The position numbers and the translations under genes were made by a program. Below the pieces are notes generated by a model. That model had not been told where the DNA came from. It searched no databases and was given only the letters and a program-made list of their open reading frames with translations. This document shows, piece after piece, positions 1 to 7,774 of a DNA stretch of 64,000 nt. Numbering within the stretch: position 1 is the stretch's first letter; each line of letters begins with the position of its first letter. Source of the DNA: RUG11272 sp045226335. GTDB taxonomy: Bacteria > Bacillota > Clostridia > Christensenellales > Aristaeellaceae. The stretch covers positions 9,339-73,338 of the forward strand of contig JBGVCH010000036.1 in the NCBI GenBank assembly GCA_045226335.1. The letters are read 5' to 3'.

Positions 1-81
1 ATCGCGGAGCACTTCTCGCCCGCCCGCTCGGCAGAGAAGATGAAGGCGCGGCTGACGGAGATCCTGAAAGATAACGGGTAA
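1..81 (+). CDS. C-terminal end of a possible glycosyltransferase (partial)
   Basis: An open frame enters from the left edge and ends at TAA 79-81, giving 26 residues that end in a basic, amphipathic helix (SAEKMKARLTEILKDNG). Tails of this type are common in GT-B glycosyltransferases, and the next two genes form a polysaccharide exporter, so a cell-surface glycosyltransferase is plausible. There is too little sequence to identify it; the family call rests mainly on context. Confidence 0.4.
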   Translation: MAEHFSPARSAEKMKARLTEILKDNG

Positions 82-143
82 CAAGGCAGCCCTCGCCGCG
101 ATGGAAAACAGCCCCGACCCGATCACGGAGGAAACCGAAAACC

Positions 144-1142
144 ATGAAAGAGAAAAACCGCTTCCTGCAGACGCCCGCGGGGCTGATCCTCTGCGGCCTG
201 GGTTTGCTTGCGGTTTTTTCGCTTCTCTTTTCCTGGATCGTGCTGGATCAGTGGAGTGCGCGGGCCCGGACGGGGGCCATGATCCTGGCGGGGCTGGCGG
301 CCGCGGCCTGGACCGGGGGCGTCCTGCTCTACCGGCGGAACCGGCGGCTACAAAAGCGGACCCTGGCCTGGGTGCTGGTGGAGGAGACGAAGCACTACCG
401 CTTCCTGCTGTCCCGGCTGGTGGCCCGGGACTTCAACCACAAGTACCGGCAGAGCGTGCTGGGGGTGCTGTGGAGCTTCATCAATCCCCTGCTGACCATG
501 CTGGTGCAGTTCCTGGTGTTCAACACCCTGTTCCAGTCCGCCATCCCGCACTTCCTGGCCTACCTGATGACCGGTATCGTGTTCTTCAATTTCTTCAACG
601 AGGCCTCCACCCTGGCCATGGATTCCATCACCTCCAACACGGCTCTGATCAAGAAGGTCTACATGCCCCGGTACATTTACCCCATCAGCCGGGTGCTCTT
701 CGCCATGCTGAACGTGGCCATCACCATGATCCCCATGTTCGCCATGATCCTGCTCACCGGGGTGCCGGTGACAAAGGCGGCGCTGCTGCTGCCCATCCCG
801 GTCATGTGCATCGCGTGCTTCGCCCTGGGCGTCGGCATGATCCTGGCCACCATGAACGTGTTTTTCCGGGACACGGCCTTCCTGTGGGGCGTCGTGCTGC
901 TGCTGTGGCAGTACCTGACGCCGCTGTTCTACCCGGAGACCATCATCCCGGCCTCCTGGATCCGCCTCTACCACCTGAACCCCATGTATCAGTTCATCTA
1001 CTTTATCCGCTGCCTGCTGCTGGACGGGGTGACGCCCCCGCCGAAGACCTACCTGATCTGCGCCCTGTGCGCGCTGCTGCCCCTGGCGGCGGGCCTGTGG
1101 GTCTTCCGCAGAAAGCAGAACGACTTCATCTACTACCTGTGA
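144..1142 (+). CDS. ABC-2 type polysaccharide/teichoic acid export permease (TagG/Wzm-like)
   Basis: The product has 332 residues and is an integral membrane protein. The core from about residue 85 matches the TagG/RfbD/Wzm permease family: a basic stretch (LVARDFNHKYRQSVLG), the LWSFINPLLTMLVQFLVF helix, further membrane helices and a C-terminal RKQNDFIYYL tail. It should form the membrane channel that exports a lipid-linked glycan, driven by the ATPase encoded 13 nt downstream. An extra N-terminal segment of about 80 residues with two hydrophobic helices makes it longer than the usual 260-280 residue family members. A GGAGG lies about 12 nt before the ATG. The glycan exported cannot be told from sequence. 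Confidence 0.85.
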   Translation: MKEKNRFLQTPAGLILCGLGLLAVFSLLFSWIVLDQWSARARTGAMILAGLAAAAWTGGVLLYRRNRRLQKRTLAWVLVEETKHYRFLLSRLVARDFNHKYRQSVLGVLWSFINPLLTMLVQFLVFNTLFQSAIPHFLAYLMTGIVFFNFFNEASTLAMDSITSNTALIKKVYMPRYIYPISRVLFAMLNVAITMIPMFAMILLTGVPVTKAALLLPIPVMCIACFALGVGMILATMNVFFRDTAFLWGVVLLLWQYLTPLFYPETIIPASWIRLYHLNPMYQFIYFIRCLLLDGVTPPPKTYLICALCALLPLAAGLWVFRRKQNDFIYYL

Positions 1143-1155
1143 GGAGGCGGAGCGG

Positions 1156-1920
1156 ATGGCTGAACCGGTGATGATCCGGGCGGAGGACCTGGGCGTCTGC
1201 TACCGCATGGATCTGAATAAAAACACAAACCTGAAGGAATACGTGATCCACGCGCTGAAGCGGGAGAACCGGTACCGGCAGTTCTGGGCGCTGCGGCACG
1301 TGAGTTTTGAGGTGTTCCGGGGAGAGGTGCTGGGGGTCATCGGCGTCAACGGGGCCGGCAAGAGCACCCTGCTGAAGGTGATCTCCGGCATCCTGAAGCC
1401 CACGGAGGGCAAGGTGGAGCGGGCCGCCCGGGTGGTGCCCATGCTGGAGCTGGGCAGCGGCTTCGACGTGGACCTGACGGGCATCGAGAACATCTACCTG
1501 AACGGGGCCATTCTGGGCTACTCGAAGGAACAGCTGGACCGGAAAAAGGACGACATCATCGAATACAGCGAGCTGGGGGACTTCATCGGGATGCCGCTGA
1601 AGACCTACTCCTCCGGCATGCTGTCCCGCCTGGCCTTCTCCATCGCCTCCGTCATCGAGCCGGAGATCCTCATCGTGGACGAGATCCTGTCCGTGGGGGA
1701 CGAGCGCTTCCAGGCCAAGAGCCGTGCCCGCATGATGGAGCTCATGTCCGGCGGCACCACGGTGCTCTACGTCAGCCACAACCTCCCGCAAATCCGGGAG
1801 ATGTGCCGGCGCGTCATGTGGCTGGACCACGGCGAGATCCGCATGCTGGGCGAGGTGGACGAAGTCTGCGACGCCTATCACGCGCTGATGACAACGGAAA
1901 AACCCCCCGAAGGGGGCTGA
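1156..1920 (+). CDS. ABC transporter ATP-binding protein, polysaccharide export (TagH/Wzt-like)
   Basis: The 254-residue protein is the ATPase partner of the upstream permease. It carries Walker A GVNGAGKST, an AARVVPMLELGSGFDVDLTG segment typical of teichoic acid/O-antigen exporters, a YSSGMLSRLAFS signature, Walker B ILIVDEILSVGD and the switch histidine in YVSHN. It lacks the C-terminal glycan-recognition domain of long Wzt proteins, so specificity probably lies in the permease or the lipid carrier. Its last codons contain a hairpin that serves as terminator for the convergent gene on the other strand; the two genes end only 4 nt apart. Confidence 0.88.
   Translation: MAEPVMIRAEDLGVCYRMDLNKNTNLKEYVIHALKRENRYRQFWALRHVSFEVFRGEVLGVIGVNGAGKSTLLKVISGILKPTEGKVERAARVVPMLELGSGFDVDLTGIENIYLNGAILGYSKEQLDRKKDDIIEYSELGDFIGMPLKTYSSGMLSRLAFSIASVIEPEILIVDEILSVGDERFQAKSRARMMELMSGGTTVLYVSHNLPQIREMCRRVMWLDHGEIRMLGEVDEVCDAYHALMTTEKPPEGG
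1897..1918 (-). terminator. Rho-independent terminator for the minus-strand DUF1295 gene, inside the opposing ORF
   Basis: On the minus strand CCCCC-TTCG-GGGGG is followed by TTTTT. It lies just after the stop of the 1925-2779 gene and within the last codons of the plus-strand ATPase gene. Confidence 0.75.
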
Positions 1921-1924
1921 AGCT

Positions 1925-2779
1925 TCACCTGCGCCGGATAGGCAGCAGCATCCGGGTGCTGTCCCGGTAGGCCGCGTAGCCCTCCTTGCGGGCCTGGCGG
2001 CGGTCCGCCATGGGAATGCTGACAAAGAGGAACAGCAGAGTATTGGCCAGGGCGCCCGCCAGCAGCCAGCCGTCTCCCCGGGCCGCCTGCACCGTGGACA
2101 GGCCGATGCCCCACCACATGAGGATCTCCCCCAGGTAGTTGGGGTGGCGGGACCAGGTCCACAGGCCGGAGCGGATCAGCCGGCCCCGGTGTTCCCTGCG
2201 GAAGGCGTGCATCTGGGCGTCGGCGACGCCCTGCAGCACCACGGCCCCCAGGGACATCAGAACAAAGAAGAAACTCAGCAGGTCTCCCTTCAGCCGCCAC
2301 TGAACGGCCAGCAGGGCGGGCAGGGAACAGCCGTAAACGATCAGAGTCGGCATCAGGTGGATCCCCAGGAAACTCACCGCGGGATACCAGGCGCCGGTCT
2401 TTTCTTTCAGCATGGTATAGCGCCAGTCCTGGTCGTTGAGGCTGTGGAAGGTGTAAGCCCAGTTGGCGGTGAGCCGTACGCCCCACAGGCCGATGACGGC
2501 GAGGTGCGCCGCGTTCAGCGGGGTCAGCGGCTGTCCCAGGCTCGCTGTGGCGATGGCCGCCACCGGGAACACGCTCCAGTACGGGTCGTACACCGAGGCG
2601 TTCCCCAGCAGCGTGCTGAAGGCAAACACCAGCACCGTGGCCCCCACGTCCGCCAGCAGCAGGTTCAGCCAGAAGTCAAAGGGCAGGCTGCGGAACAGCC
2701 GGTAGCCCAAGAGCCACGCGAGAAAATAGATCACCGTCAGGATCAGGTAGCTGACCGCCCGGTTCTGTTTCAGCTTCAT
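1925..2779 (-). CDS. DUF1295 / isoprenylcysteine methyltransferase-like membrane protein
   Basis: The 284-residue protein has about seven hydrophobic helices and the family motif GLWTWSRHPNYLGEILMWWG near residues 205-225, diagnostic for DUF1295 proteins related to steroid 5-alpha-reductase and Icmt. The RHPNY loop would bind the cofactor (NADPH or SAM) in characterised relatives; the substrate here is unknown. The ATG at 2779 is preferred over the GTG nine bases upstream because GAGGAG is well spaced from it. It starts 12 nt after the deaminase/reductase-domain gene and probably forms one transcript with it and the flavodoxin-like gene. Confidence 0.8.
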   Translation of the reverse strand: MKLKQNRAVSYLILTVIYFLAWLLGYRLFRSLPFDFWLNLLLADVGATVLVFAFSTLLGNASVYDPYWSVFPVAAIATASLGQPLTPLNAAHLAVIGLWGVRLTANWAYTFHSLNDQDWRYTMLKEKTGAWYPAVSFLGIHLMPTLIVYGCSLPALLAVQWRLKGDLLSFFFVLMSLGAVVLQGVADAQMHAFRREHRGRLIRSGLWTWSRHPNYLGEILMWWGIGLSTVQAARGDGWLLAGALANTLLFLFVSIPMADRRQARKEGYAAYRDSTRMLLPIRRR

Positions 2780-2791
2780 ACGCTCCACTCC

Positions 2792-3472
2792 TCAGTTCAG
2801 CACCCGGTACCGCAGCCGCAGGTAGGAGTCCCGCAGCGGCGCGCATTCCAGCAACTCAAGGGGTGCCAGATCCGACAGTTCGTCCCGGGATGTCAGGGAC
2901 GGGCCGTCGATCAGGGTGGCCGTGTCCTTTCCGCCGATCAGCACCGGCGCCACCACCAGGTCCACGTAATCGATCAGCTTCTCCCGCAGCAGCAGGCCGT
3001 TGAGCGTCCCGCCGGACTGGATCGTCAGGCGCTCACAGTTTTTCTTCTCTTTCAGGTATGTAAAAGCGCCGGAGAGGGAGAGCTGTTTCTGAAAGAGGAC
3101 GTCCAGGTTCTGCTCCTTCACGCCGAACGCGGGATGACGGGCGTTGGAAGTGATCAGCACCACCTGCTGTGACCTGGCGCAGAAATAGCGAACGCCGTGC
3201 TCCGTCAAATGGTGATTGTCCAGCAGCGCGAAAGATACCGGCGTCTTCGGCGGCGTCTCTTTTTCGTTGACGCCCATCTTCGCCTGGACCCGGCCCGTGT
3301 TGAAGGACCACAGATCCGTGGTCTGCTCGATCTCGTAGTACTGGTGCAGACCCTCCCGGACCCCCGGAATTTTCGGCAGGTCCCGGTCTACATCCAGTTC
3401 ATCGACGGCCCCCGTGCTGATCTTGCCGTCCACGGACATCAGCATGTACAGGGTGGTGACCGGTCTGTTCAT
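2792..3472 (-). CDS. RibD C-terminal/DHFR-like reductase domain protein
   Basis: The 226-residue protein starts with PVTTLYMLMSVDGKIS and contains the LTIQSGGTLNGLLLREKLIDYVDLVVAPVLIGG segment that defines the RibD C-terminal reductase (DHFR-like) fold; the SGGTLN loop would bind NADPH. It has no deaminase domain, so it is a stand-alone reductase rather than the bifunctional riboflavin enzyme, and no riboflavin genes are nearby. An ATG at 3481 overlaps the upstream stop, but AAAGG has its best spacing (9 nt) to the ATG at 3472. It lies 5 nt downstream of the flavodoxin-fold gene, suggesting translational coupling. Substrate unknown. Confidence 0.8.
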   Translation of the reverse strand: MNRPVTTLYMLMSVDGKISTGAVDELDVDRDLPKIPGVREGLHQYYEIEQTTDLWSFNTGRVQAKMGVNEKETPPKTPVSFALLDNHHLTEHGVRYFCARSQQVVLITSNARHPAFGVKEQNLDVLFQKQLSLSGAFTYLKEKKNCERLTIQSGGTLNGLLLREKLIDYVDLVVAPVLIGGKDTATLIDGPSLTSRDELSDLAPLELLECAPLRDSYLRLRYRVLN

Positions 3473-3477
3473 TCCTG

Positions 3478-4203
3478 TCATCCTTTCCGCTTCCACGGCC
3501 TCGTCTTCTCCAGCCAGCCGTTGGCTTTCCAGTACCTGTAGTCCGTGGTGTCCGGCTGGGTTTTTCCGATCTTCTTCTGGATCATGCGGACGGCGTAGAA
3601 CTTGCCTTTGGTCACCAGGGACGTGCGGGCGGGTCTTGAGAAATCCGCCTTCAGCAGCTTTGCGGCCGCTTTTTGCAGGCTCGCCGTCATGGCGGACCGC
3701 TTTTTCTCCGGCAGCCTGTCCCAGTGGATGTCGCTCATGAGCCTGAAGGCGCATACCCGGATGTCGCTGACCCCCCACCAGGACAGGCTGTCCTTCATGT
3801 CCTTCGCGGTGGATTTGCCGCCGGCCCCCAGGCACTGGGTGATGATCACGGCCCGCTTGCCGAACATCTCCTTCGCCGGGCGGTGGGGCATCCAGCGGTA
3901 GCCGAAGTGGTCCAGCATGGCCTTCATGGCGCCGGAGGCGTGGAACACGTAGGCCGGCGAGGTGAACACCAGCAGGTCCGCCTCCAGCAGGGCTTTTTCG
4001 ATTTTCCGGACGGTTTCGGCGTCCTTGCACAGGCGCTCGTCCTTCAGGAAGCACACCGTGCAGCCGGCGCAGAAGCCCGGGCCGTCCTTGGGCAGGTCAA
4101 ACTCCGTGATCTCCGCCGTTTTCCGGAAGGGCTCCAGGAAGATCTCCTTCAGCCTGTGCGTGACGCCGTGTTTTTCCGTGCCGTTGATGACCGTGATTTT
4201 CAT
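3478..4203 (-). CDS. NADPH-dependent FMN reductase / flavodoxin-fold protein with Cys-rich motif
   Basis: The 241-residue protein begins MKITVINGTEKHGVTHRLKE, the FMN-phosphate loop of the NADPH-dependent FMN reductase (iron-sulfur flavoprotein) family, followed by GFCAGCTVCFLKDERLCKD, a cluster of four cysteines, and LLVFTSPAYVFHASGAMKAMLDH. Such Isf-like proteins reduce flavins or quinones; the cysteines may hold an Fe-S cluster. An extra basic C-terminal region of about 90 residues follows the core. The ATG at 4203 is preceded by GGAGGGAACGGCAA. It heads a three-gene minus-strand unit. Confidence 0.8.
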   Translation of the reverse strand: MKITVINGTEKHGVTHRLKEIFLEPFRKTAEITEFDLPKDGPGFCAGCTVCFLKDERLCKDAETVRKIEKALLEADLLVFTSPAYVFHASGAMKAMLDHFGYRWMPHRPAKEMFGKRAVIITQCLGAGGKSTAKDMKDSLSWWGVSDIRVCAFRLMSDIHWDRLPEKKRSAMTASLQKAAAKLLKADFSRPARTSLVTKGKFYAVRMIQKKIGKTQPDTTDYRYWKANGWLEKTRPWKRKG

Positions 4204-4228
4204 TTGCCGTTCCCTCCGCATCGGTTCC

Positions 4229-4280
4229 GAAAAAGAAAAGGACCGTATGATCCCCGTGGCGCGGGAAAGCCATACGGTCC
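4229..4280 (-). terminator. Rho-independent terminator downstream of ireB
   Basis: On the minus strand, GGACCGTATGG and CCATACGGTCC form a perfect stem, followed by CTTTTCTTTTT. It begins 15 nt after the ireB stop. Confidence 0.9.
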
Positions 4281-4295
4281 TCCGATCCCGATGAT

Positions 4296-4562
4296 TTACG
4301 CCTTCTGCGTATGGCCGTTCACATAGAAGCGGACAAGCTCCTCCAGGATCTCGTCGCGCTCCAGGCGGCAGATCAGGCTGCGGGCCTGGTTGTAGCTGGT
4401 GATGTAGGTGGGGTCGCCGGAGATGATGTAGCCCACCAGCTGGGTGATGGGGTCATACCCCTTCGCCTGCAGGGCACTGTAGACATACATCAGGATGTCC
4501 TGGGCCTCATTGCCGGAATCCGGGATGGGCGCCATCTTGGTGGTGCTGAAGCGCTCGGACAT
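4296..4562 (-). CDS. ireB: IreB family regulatory phosphoprotein (UPF0297)
   Basis: The 88-residue protein matches IreB (DUF965/UPF0297) along its whole length: an N-terminal STTKMAP segment with the threonines that IreK phosphorylates in Enterococcus, then the conserved core GYDPITQLVGYIISGDPTYITSYNQAR and RLERDEILEELVRFYV. IreB is a small cytosolic regulator of cephalosporin resistance and peptidoglycan synthesis, acting under the PASTA kinase IreK. In many Firmicutes ireB sits between alaS and ruvX; here it stands alone with its own promoter and terminator. The ATG follows GGGAGGGAAAGATC. Confidence 0.95.
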   Translation of the reverse strand: MSERFSTTKMAPIPDSGNEAQDILMYVYSALQAKGYDPITQLVGYIISGDPTYITSYNQARSLICRLERDEILEELVRFYVNGHTQKA

Positions 4563-4591
4563 GATCTTTCCCTCCCCTCGGTCTCACCTGC

Positions 4592-4619
4592 ATTATACAT
4601 GAATTTATCGGTTTTGCAA
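4592..4619 (-). promoter_or_regulatory. Sigma-A promoter of ireB
   Basis: Minus-strand -35 TTGCAA (4614-4619) and -10 TATAAT (4592-4597) are separated by 16 nt and lie 30 nt upstream of the ireB ATG. Confidence 0.75.
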
Positions 4620-4644
4620 AGGGAAAATCGTGATCTTTCCCTTT
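4618..4644 (-). terminator. Weak candidate terminator for argD
   Basis: AAAGGGAAA and TTTCCCTTT form a 9-bp hairpin 10 nt after the argD stop, overlapping the ireB -35 box. The stem is AT-rich and the T-run is short, so termination may be partial. Confidence 0.3.
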
Positions 4645-4654
4645 TTCTTTTCCG

Positions 4655-5818
4655 TCAGCCGGCGCAGGTCTCCCGGATCACCGTAACCGCTTCCTCCAGC
4701 AAAGCCCACGGAATGTTCAGGGCAGGGAGCAGCCGGACCTTCGTCTTGGCGGTAAGGCACAGGACGCCGCGCCGGATGCAGGCCGCCACCACCTCGCCGG
4801 CGGGGCGATCCGTCTCGATGCCCAGCATCAGGCCCAGGCCCGTGACGCCGCGGATGCCGGGCGCCCCGGTCAGGGCCTCCCGGATGTACGCGCTCTTCTC
4901 CCGGACCTCCGCCAGCAGCGCGTCGTCGATGCGGTTCAGCACGCTGACCGCCGCGGCGCAGCACACCGGGTTGCCGCCGAAGGTGGAGCCGTGGTCGCCG
5001 TAGCCCAGCACGTGCTGAACCTTTTCACTCATCAGCGCGGCGCCCAGGGGCAGACCGCCGGCCAGACCCTTGGCGGTGGTCACCACGTCGGGGGACAGGC
5101 CGTACTGCATGTAGGCGTACAGGGAACCGGTGCGGCCGTTGCCCGTCTGGACCTCGTCCACCATCAGCAGCGCGCCGTTTTTTTTCGCCGTCTCCTCAAC
5201 GGATTTTGCGTATTGAGGATCCAGGGGAACGACGCCCCCCTCGCCCTGGACGCACTCGATGAGCACGCCGGCCACCTTGTTCTCCGCGAAGGCTTTTTTC
5301 AGTTCTTCCTCATTGCCGGGCGTCACGTGGACAAAGCCCGGGGTCAGGGGCTGAAAGAGCTCGTGGAAGTGGTCCTGCCCCGTGGCGGCCAGGGTGGTGA
5401 GGGTCCGGCCGTGGAAGCTGTTTTTCAGCGTAATGATCGTGCTGTATTCCGGGCCGAGATGCTCCGCGGCATACTTCCGGGCCACCTTGACGGCGCACTC
5501 GTTGGCCTCCGCGCCGGAGTTGCCGAAGAAGACCTTCTTCATGCCGGTGCGCTCACACAGCAGCCGGGCCAGCTCCGCGCAGGGCTCGGTGTAGTACAGG
5601 TTGGACATGTGCTGCACCTGGCTCACCTGACGGATCACCGCCTGCTGCCAGACCTCGTCCGCCACGCCGAAGGTGTTCACCGCGATGCCCGATCCCAGGT
5701 CGATGTACCGCTTTCCCTCCGTGTCATACACCAGGGAGCCCTTTCCGCTGACGATCTCCACCGGAAAGCGCTTGTAGGTGTTGGCGACGTATTGCGTGTC
5801 TTTCTCCGTCAGTGTCAC
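4655..5818 (-). CDS. argD: Acetylornithine aminotransferase
   Basis: The 387-residue class III PLP aminotransferase converts N-acetylglutamate-5-semialdehyde and glutamate to N2-acetylornithine and 2-oxoglutarate in arginine synthesis. Visible motifs are NTFGVADEVW, FFGNSGAEANECAVKVARKY, FHGRTL, LLMVDEVQTGNGRTG and the PLP lysine in VVTTAKGLAGGLPLGA. It overlaps argB by 4 nt (ATGA), showing translational coupling, and is the last gene of argC-argB-argD. Length fits ArgD (about 390). Ornithine aminotransferase is a close alternative, but the context settles it. Confidence 0.95.
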   Translation of the reverse strand: MTLTEKDTQYVANTYKRFPVEIVSGKGSLVYDTEGKRYIDLGSGIAVNTFGVADEVWQQAVIRQVSQVQHMSNLYYTEPCAELARLLCERTGMKKVFFGNSGAEANECAVKVARKYAAEHLGPEYSTIITLKNSFHGRTLTTLAATGQDHFHELFQPLTPGFVHVTPGNEEELKKAFAENKVAGVLIECVQGEGGVVPLDPQYAKSVEETAKKNGALLMVDEVQTGNGRTGSLYAYMQYGLSPDVVTTAKGLAGGLPLGAALMSEKVQHVLGYGDHGSTFGGNPVCCAAAVSVLNRIDDALLAEVREKSAYIREALTGAPGIRGVTGLGLMLGIETDRPAGEVVAACIRRGVLCLTAKTKVRLLPALNIPWALLEEAVTVIRETCAG

Positions 5819-6681
5819 GATTCATCCCCCCTGATCCAGGTCCCGGCGCCTTCGTTGGTGAGCAGTTCCATGAGGATGGAGTGCGGGACGCGCCCGTCCA
5901 TGATGACCACGTTCTTCACCCCGGCGTGGATGGCCGTGACGCAGCACGCCAGCTTGGGGATCATGCCGCCGGAGACCACGCCGCTGGCCATCAGCTCGTT
6001 GGCCTCCTCCAGGGTCATCTCCGGGATGAGGGTAGAGGGATCGTCCTTGTCCCGCAGGATGCCGGCGATGTCGGTCATCATGATGAGGCGCTGGGCCTGC
6101 AGGGCCCCGGCGATGTGGGCCGCGGCGGTGTCGCCGTTGATGTTGTAGGCGTTGCCCTGCCGGTCGCAGCCGATGGTCGAAATCACCGGGATATAGCCCT
6201 TCTCCAGCAGGTCCAGGATGGGCTTGGCGTGGATGTGGGTCACCTCGCCCACATAGCCCAGGCGCTCGTCCTTGACGGCGGCCTGGATCAGCCGGCCGTC
6301 CATGCCCGAGAGGCCGATGGCCTTGCCGCCCTTCATCTCCAGCAGGTTCACCAGGGTCTTGTTGACCTTGCCCGCCAGCACCATCTGCACGATGTCGATG
6401 GTCTCCCTGTCCGTGACCCGCAGGCCGTTGACAAACTCCGCCTTCTTGCCCAGCCGGGTCATGAGCTCGTTGATCTCCGGCCCGCCGCCGTGGACCAGCA
6501 CCACCTTCACCCCGATGAGCCACAGCAGCACGATGTCCTCCATGACCTGCTGCTTCAGCTGCTCGTTGATCATGGCGTTGCCGCCGTACTTGACCACCAC
6601 GATGCGCCCGGTATAGCGCCGGATGTAGGGCAGGGCCTGGGTCAGGACCTCCGCCCGGTCCGCGTTGGAAAACTCCTGCAT
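5815..6681 (-). CDS. argB: Acetylglutamate kinase
   Basis: The 288-residue amino-acid kinase phosphorylates N-acetylglutamate, the second step of arginine synthesis. It has IVVKYGGNAMI, KVVLVHGGGPEINELMTRLG, FVNGLRVTD, GLSGMDGRLI and NINGDTAAAHIAGAL, all ArgB landmarks. The N-terminal extension of about 25 residues (SNADRAEVLTQALPYIRRY) is the helix found in arginine-inhibited, hexameric ArgB enzymes, so feedback inhibition is likely. It lies 34 nt downstream of argC and overlaps argD by 4 nt. Confidence 0.96.
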   Translation of the reverse strand: MQEFSNADRAEVLTQALPYIRRYTGRIVVVKYGGNAMINEQLKQQVMEDIVLLWLIGVKVVLVHGGGPEINELMTRLGKKAEFVNGLRVTDRETIDIVQMVLAGKVNKTLVNLLEMKGGKAIGLSGMDGRLIQAAVKDERLGYVGEVTHIHAKPILDLLEKGYIPVISTIGCDRQGNAYNINGDTAAAHIAGALQAQRLIMMTDIAGILRDKDDPSTLIPEMTLEEANELMASGVVSGGMIPKLACCVTAIHAGVKNVVIMDGRVPHSILMELLTNEGAGTWIRGDES

Positions 6682-6715
6682 TTTTCCTTTCTCCTCTTTT
6701 GTCTCATGGTCGGTG

Positions 6716-7636
6716 TTATCCGACCGAAAGGCCGGTGTCCTCCGGCAGCCCCAGCACGATGTTCATGTTCTGGATGGCGGCCCCGGAGGCGCCTTTGCCC
6801 AGGTTGTCGAACCGGGCCGTGACCGTCAGGCGGCCGTCCTGCCCCTGCACCGTGATCTCCAGATCGTCCCGCCCGGCATACGCCGCCGCGGACAGGAAGC
6901 CCGCCTCGTCCCCGTCCTTCCGGAAGCGGATCATGGGCGTGCGGTAATAGGCCTCATACACGGCTTCCACCTTCTCCTTCTCGAGGGAAAGCCCGTTCAG
7001 GGAGAGAACCACTTCCATGCCGGCATAGTAGGGTGCCACCACGGGGCAGAACACCGGCGAAACGGAGAGGCCCGCCATGGCGGTCATCTCCGGCAGGTGC
7101 TTGTGGGCCTGCGTTAAACCGTACATCCGGGGCGCTTCCAGCAGGGGATCCCGGTCCGCCGCCTCATAGGCCGCGATCATCTTTTTTCCACCGCCGGAGT
7201 ATCCCGTCAGGGAAAAGCAGCTGAGGGCCGCGCCGGCAGGGATCAGCCCGGCCTCCGTCAGGGGCGCCGCCAGCGTGATGAAGCCCGTGGCATGGCAGCC
7301 CGGGTTGGCGATGCGCCTGGCCCCGGCAATTTTGGCCCGCTGGCCCGTGAGTTCCGGGAGGCCGTAGGTCCAGCCCGGCGCCACCCGGTGGGCCGTGGAG
7401 GTGTCGATGATCACGGTGCCGGGGTTCTCCGCCAGCGCGACCGCCTCCCGGGCCGCGTCGTCCGGCAGGCACAGGAAGGCGATATCCGCGGCGTTCAGCG
7501 CGTCCCGCCGGGCGTTTTTCTCTTTTCGCTCCGCTTCGGAAAGCCGGATCAGCGTGAGATCTTCCCGGGCGCTGAGCCGGTCCGCGATCCGCAGCCCCGT
7601 GGTGCCGGCGCTGCCGTCGATGAATACCCTGGTCAT
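6716..7636 (-). CDS. argC: N-acetyl-gamma-glutamyl-phosphate reductase (type 2)
   Basis: The 306-residue enzyme reduces N-acetylglutamyl phosphate to the semialdehyde with NADPH. The start MTRVFIDGSAGTTGLRIADRL and the short length match the type 2 ArgC subfamily rather than the longer 340-residue type 1. The active-site cysteine is in RRIANPGCHATGF, and the C-terminal QNMNIVLGLPEDTGL is typical. The ATG is preceded by an excellent AAAGGAGGACGCC. It heads the arg operon and has a promoter with a probable ArgR operator. No argJ, argF, argG or argH is present in the window. Confidence 0.95.
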   Translation of the reverse strand: MTRVFIDGSAGTTGLRIADRLSAREDLTLIRLSEAERKEKNARRDALNAADIAFLCLPDDAAREAVALAENPGTVIIDTSTAHRVAPGWTYGLPELTGQRAKIAGARRIANPGCHATGFITLAAPLTEAGLIPAGAALSCFSLTGYSGGGKKMIAAYEAADRDPLLEAPRMYGLTQAHKHLPEMTAMAGLSVSPVFCPVVAPYYAGMEVVLSLNGLSLEKEKVEAVYEAYYRTPMIRFRKDGDEAGFLSAAAYAGRDDLEITVQGQDGRLTVTARFDNLGKGASGAAIQNMNIVLGLPEDTGLSVG

Positions 7637-7677
7637 GGCGTCCTCCTTTGATCCGGCCCGGAATCATGCAGCCGGCT

Positions 7678-7712
7678 TGCATAAATATACATGATTATTG
7701 CATTTTTGTCAA
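7678..7712 (-). promoter_or_regulatory. argC promoter with overlapping ARG-box-like operator
   Basis: On the minus strand, -35 TTGACA (7707-7712), a 17-nt spacer and -10 TATATT (7684-7689) form a near-consensus promoter. The -10 is embedded in TGTATATTTATGCA (7678-7691), an imperfect palindrome close to the ArgR half-site pattern TGAAT/ATTCA, placed where a repressor would block RNA polymerase. The promoter is strong evidence; ArgR binding is inferred. Confidence 0.65.
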
Positions 7713-7731
7713 CGGGTTATTCACAGCGATG

Positions 7732-7760
7732 AAAACCGCCCCGGTTTCCCGGGACGGCGG
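7732..7760 (-). terminator. Rho-independent terminator of yebC
   Basis: On the minus strand a CCGCCGTCCCGG / CCGGGGCGG stem with a GAAA loop is followed by TTTT, 14 nt after the yebC stop. Confidence 0.8.
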
Positions 7761-7774
7761 ATGGTTCAGGCGGC

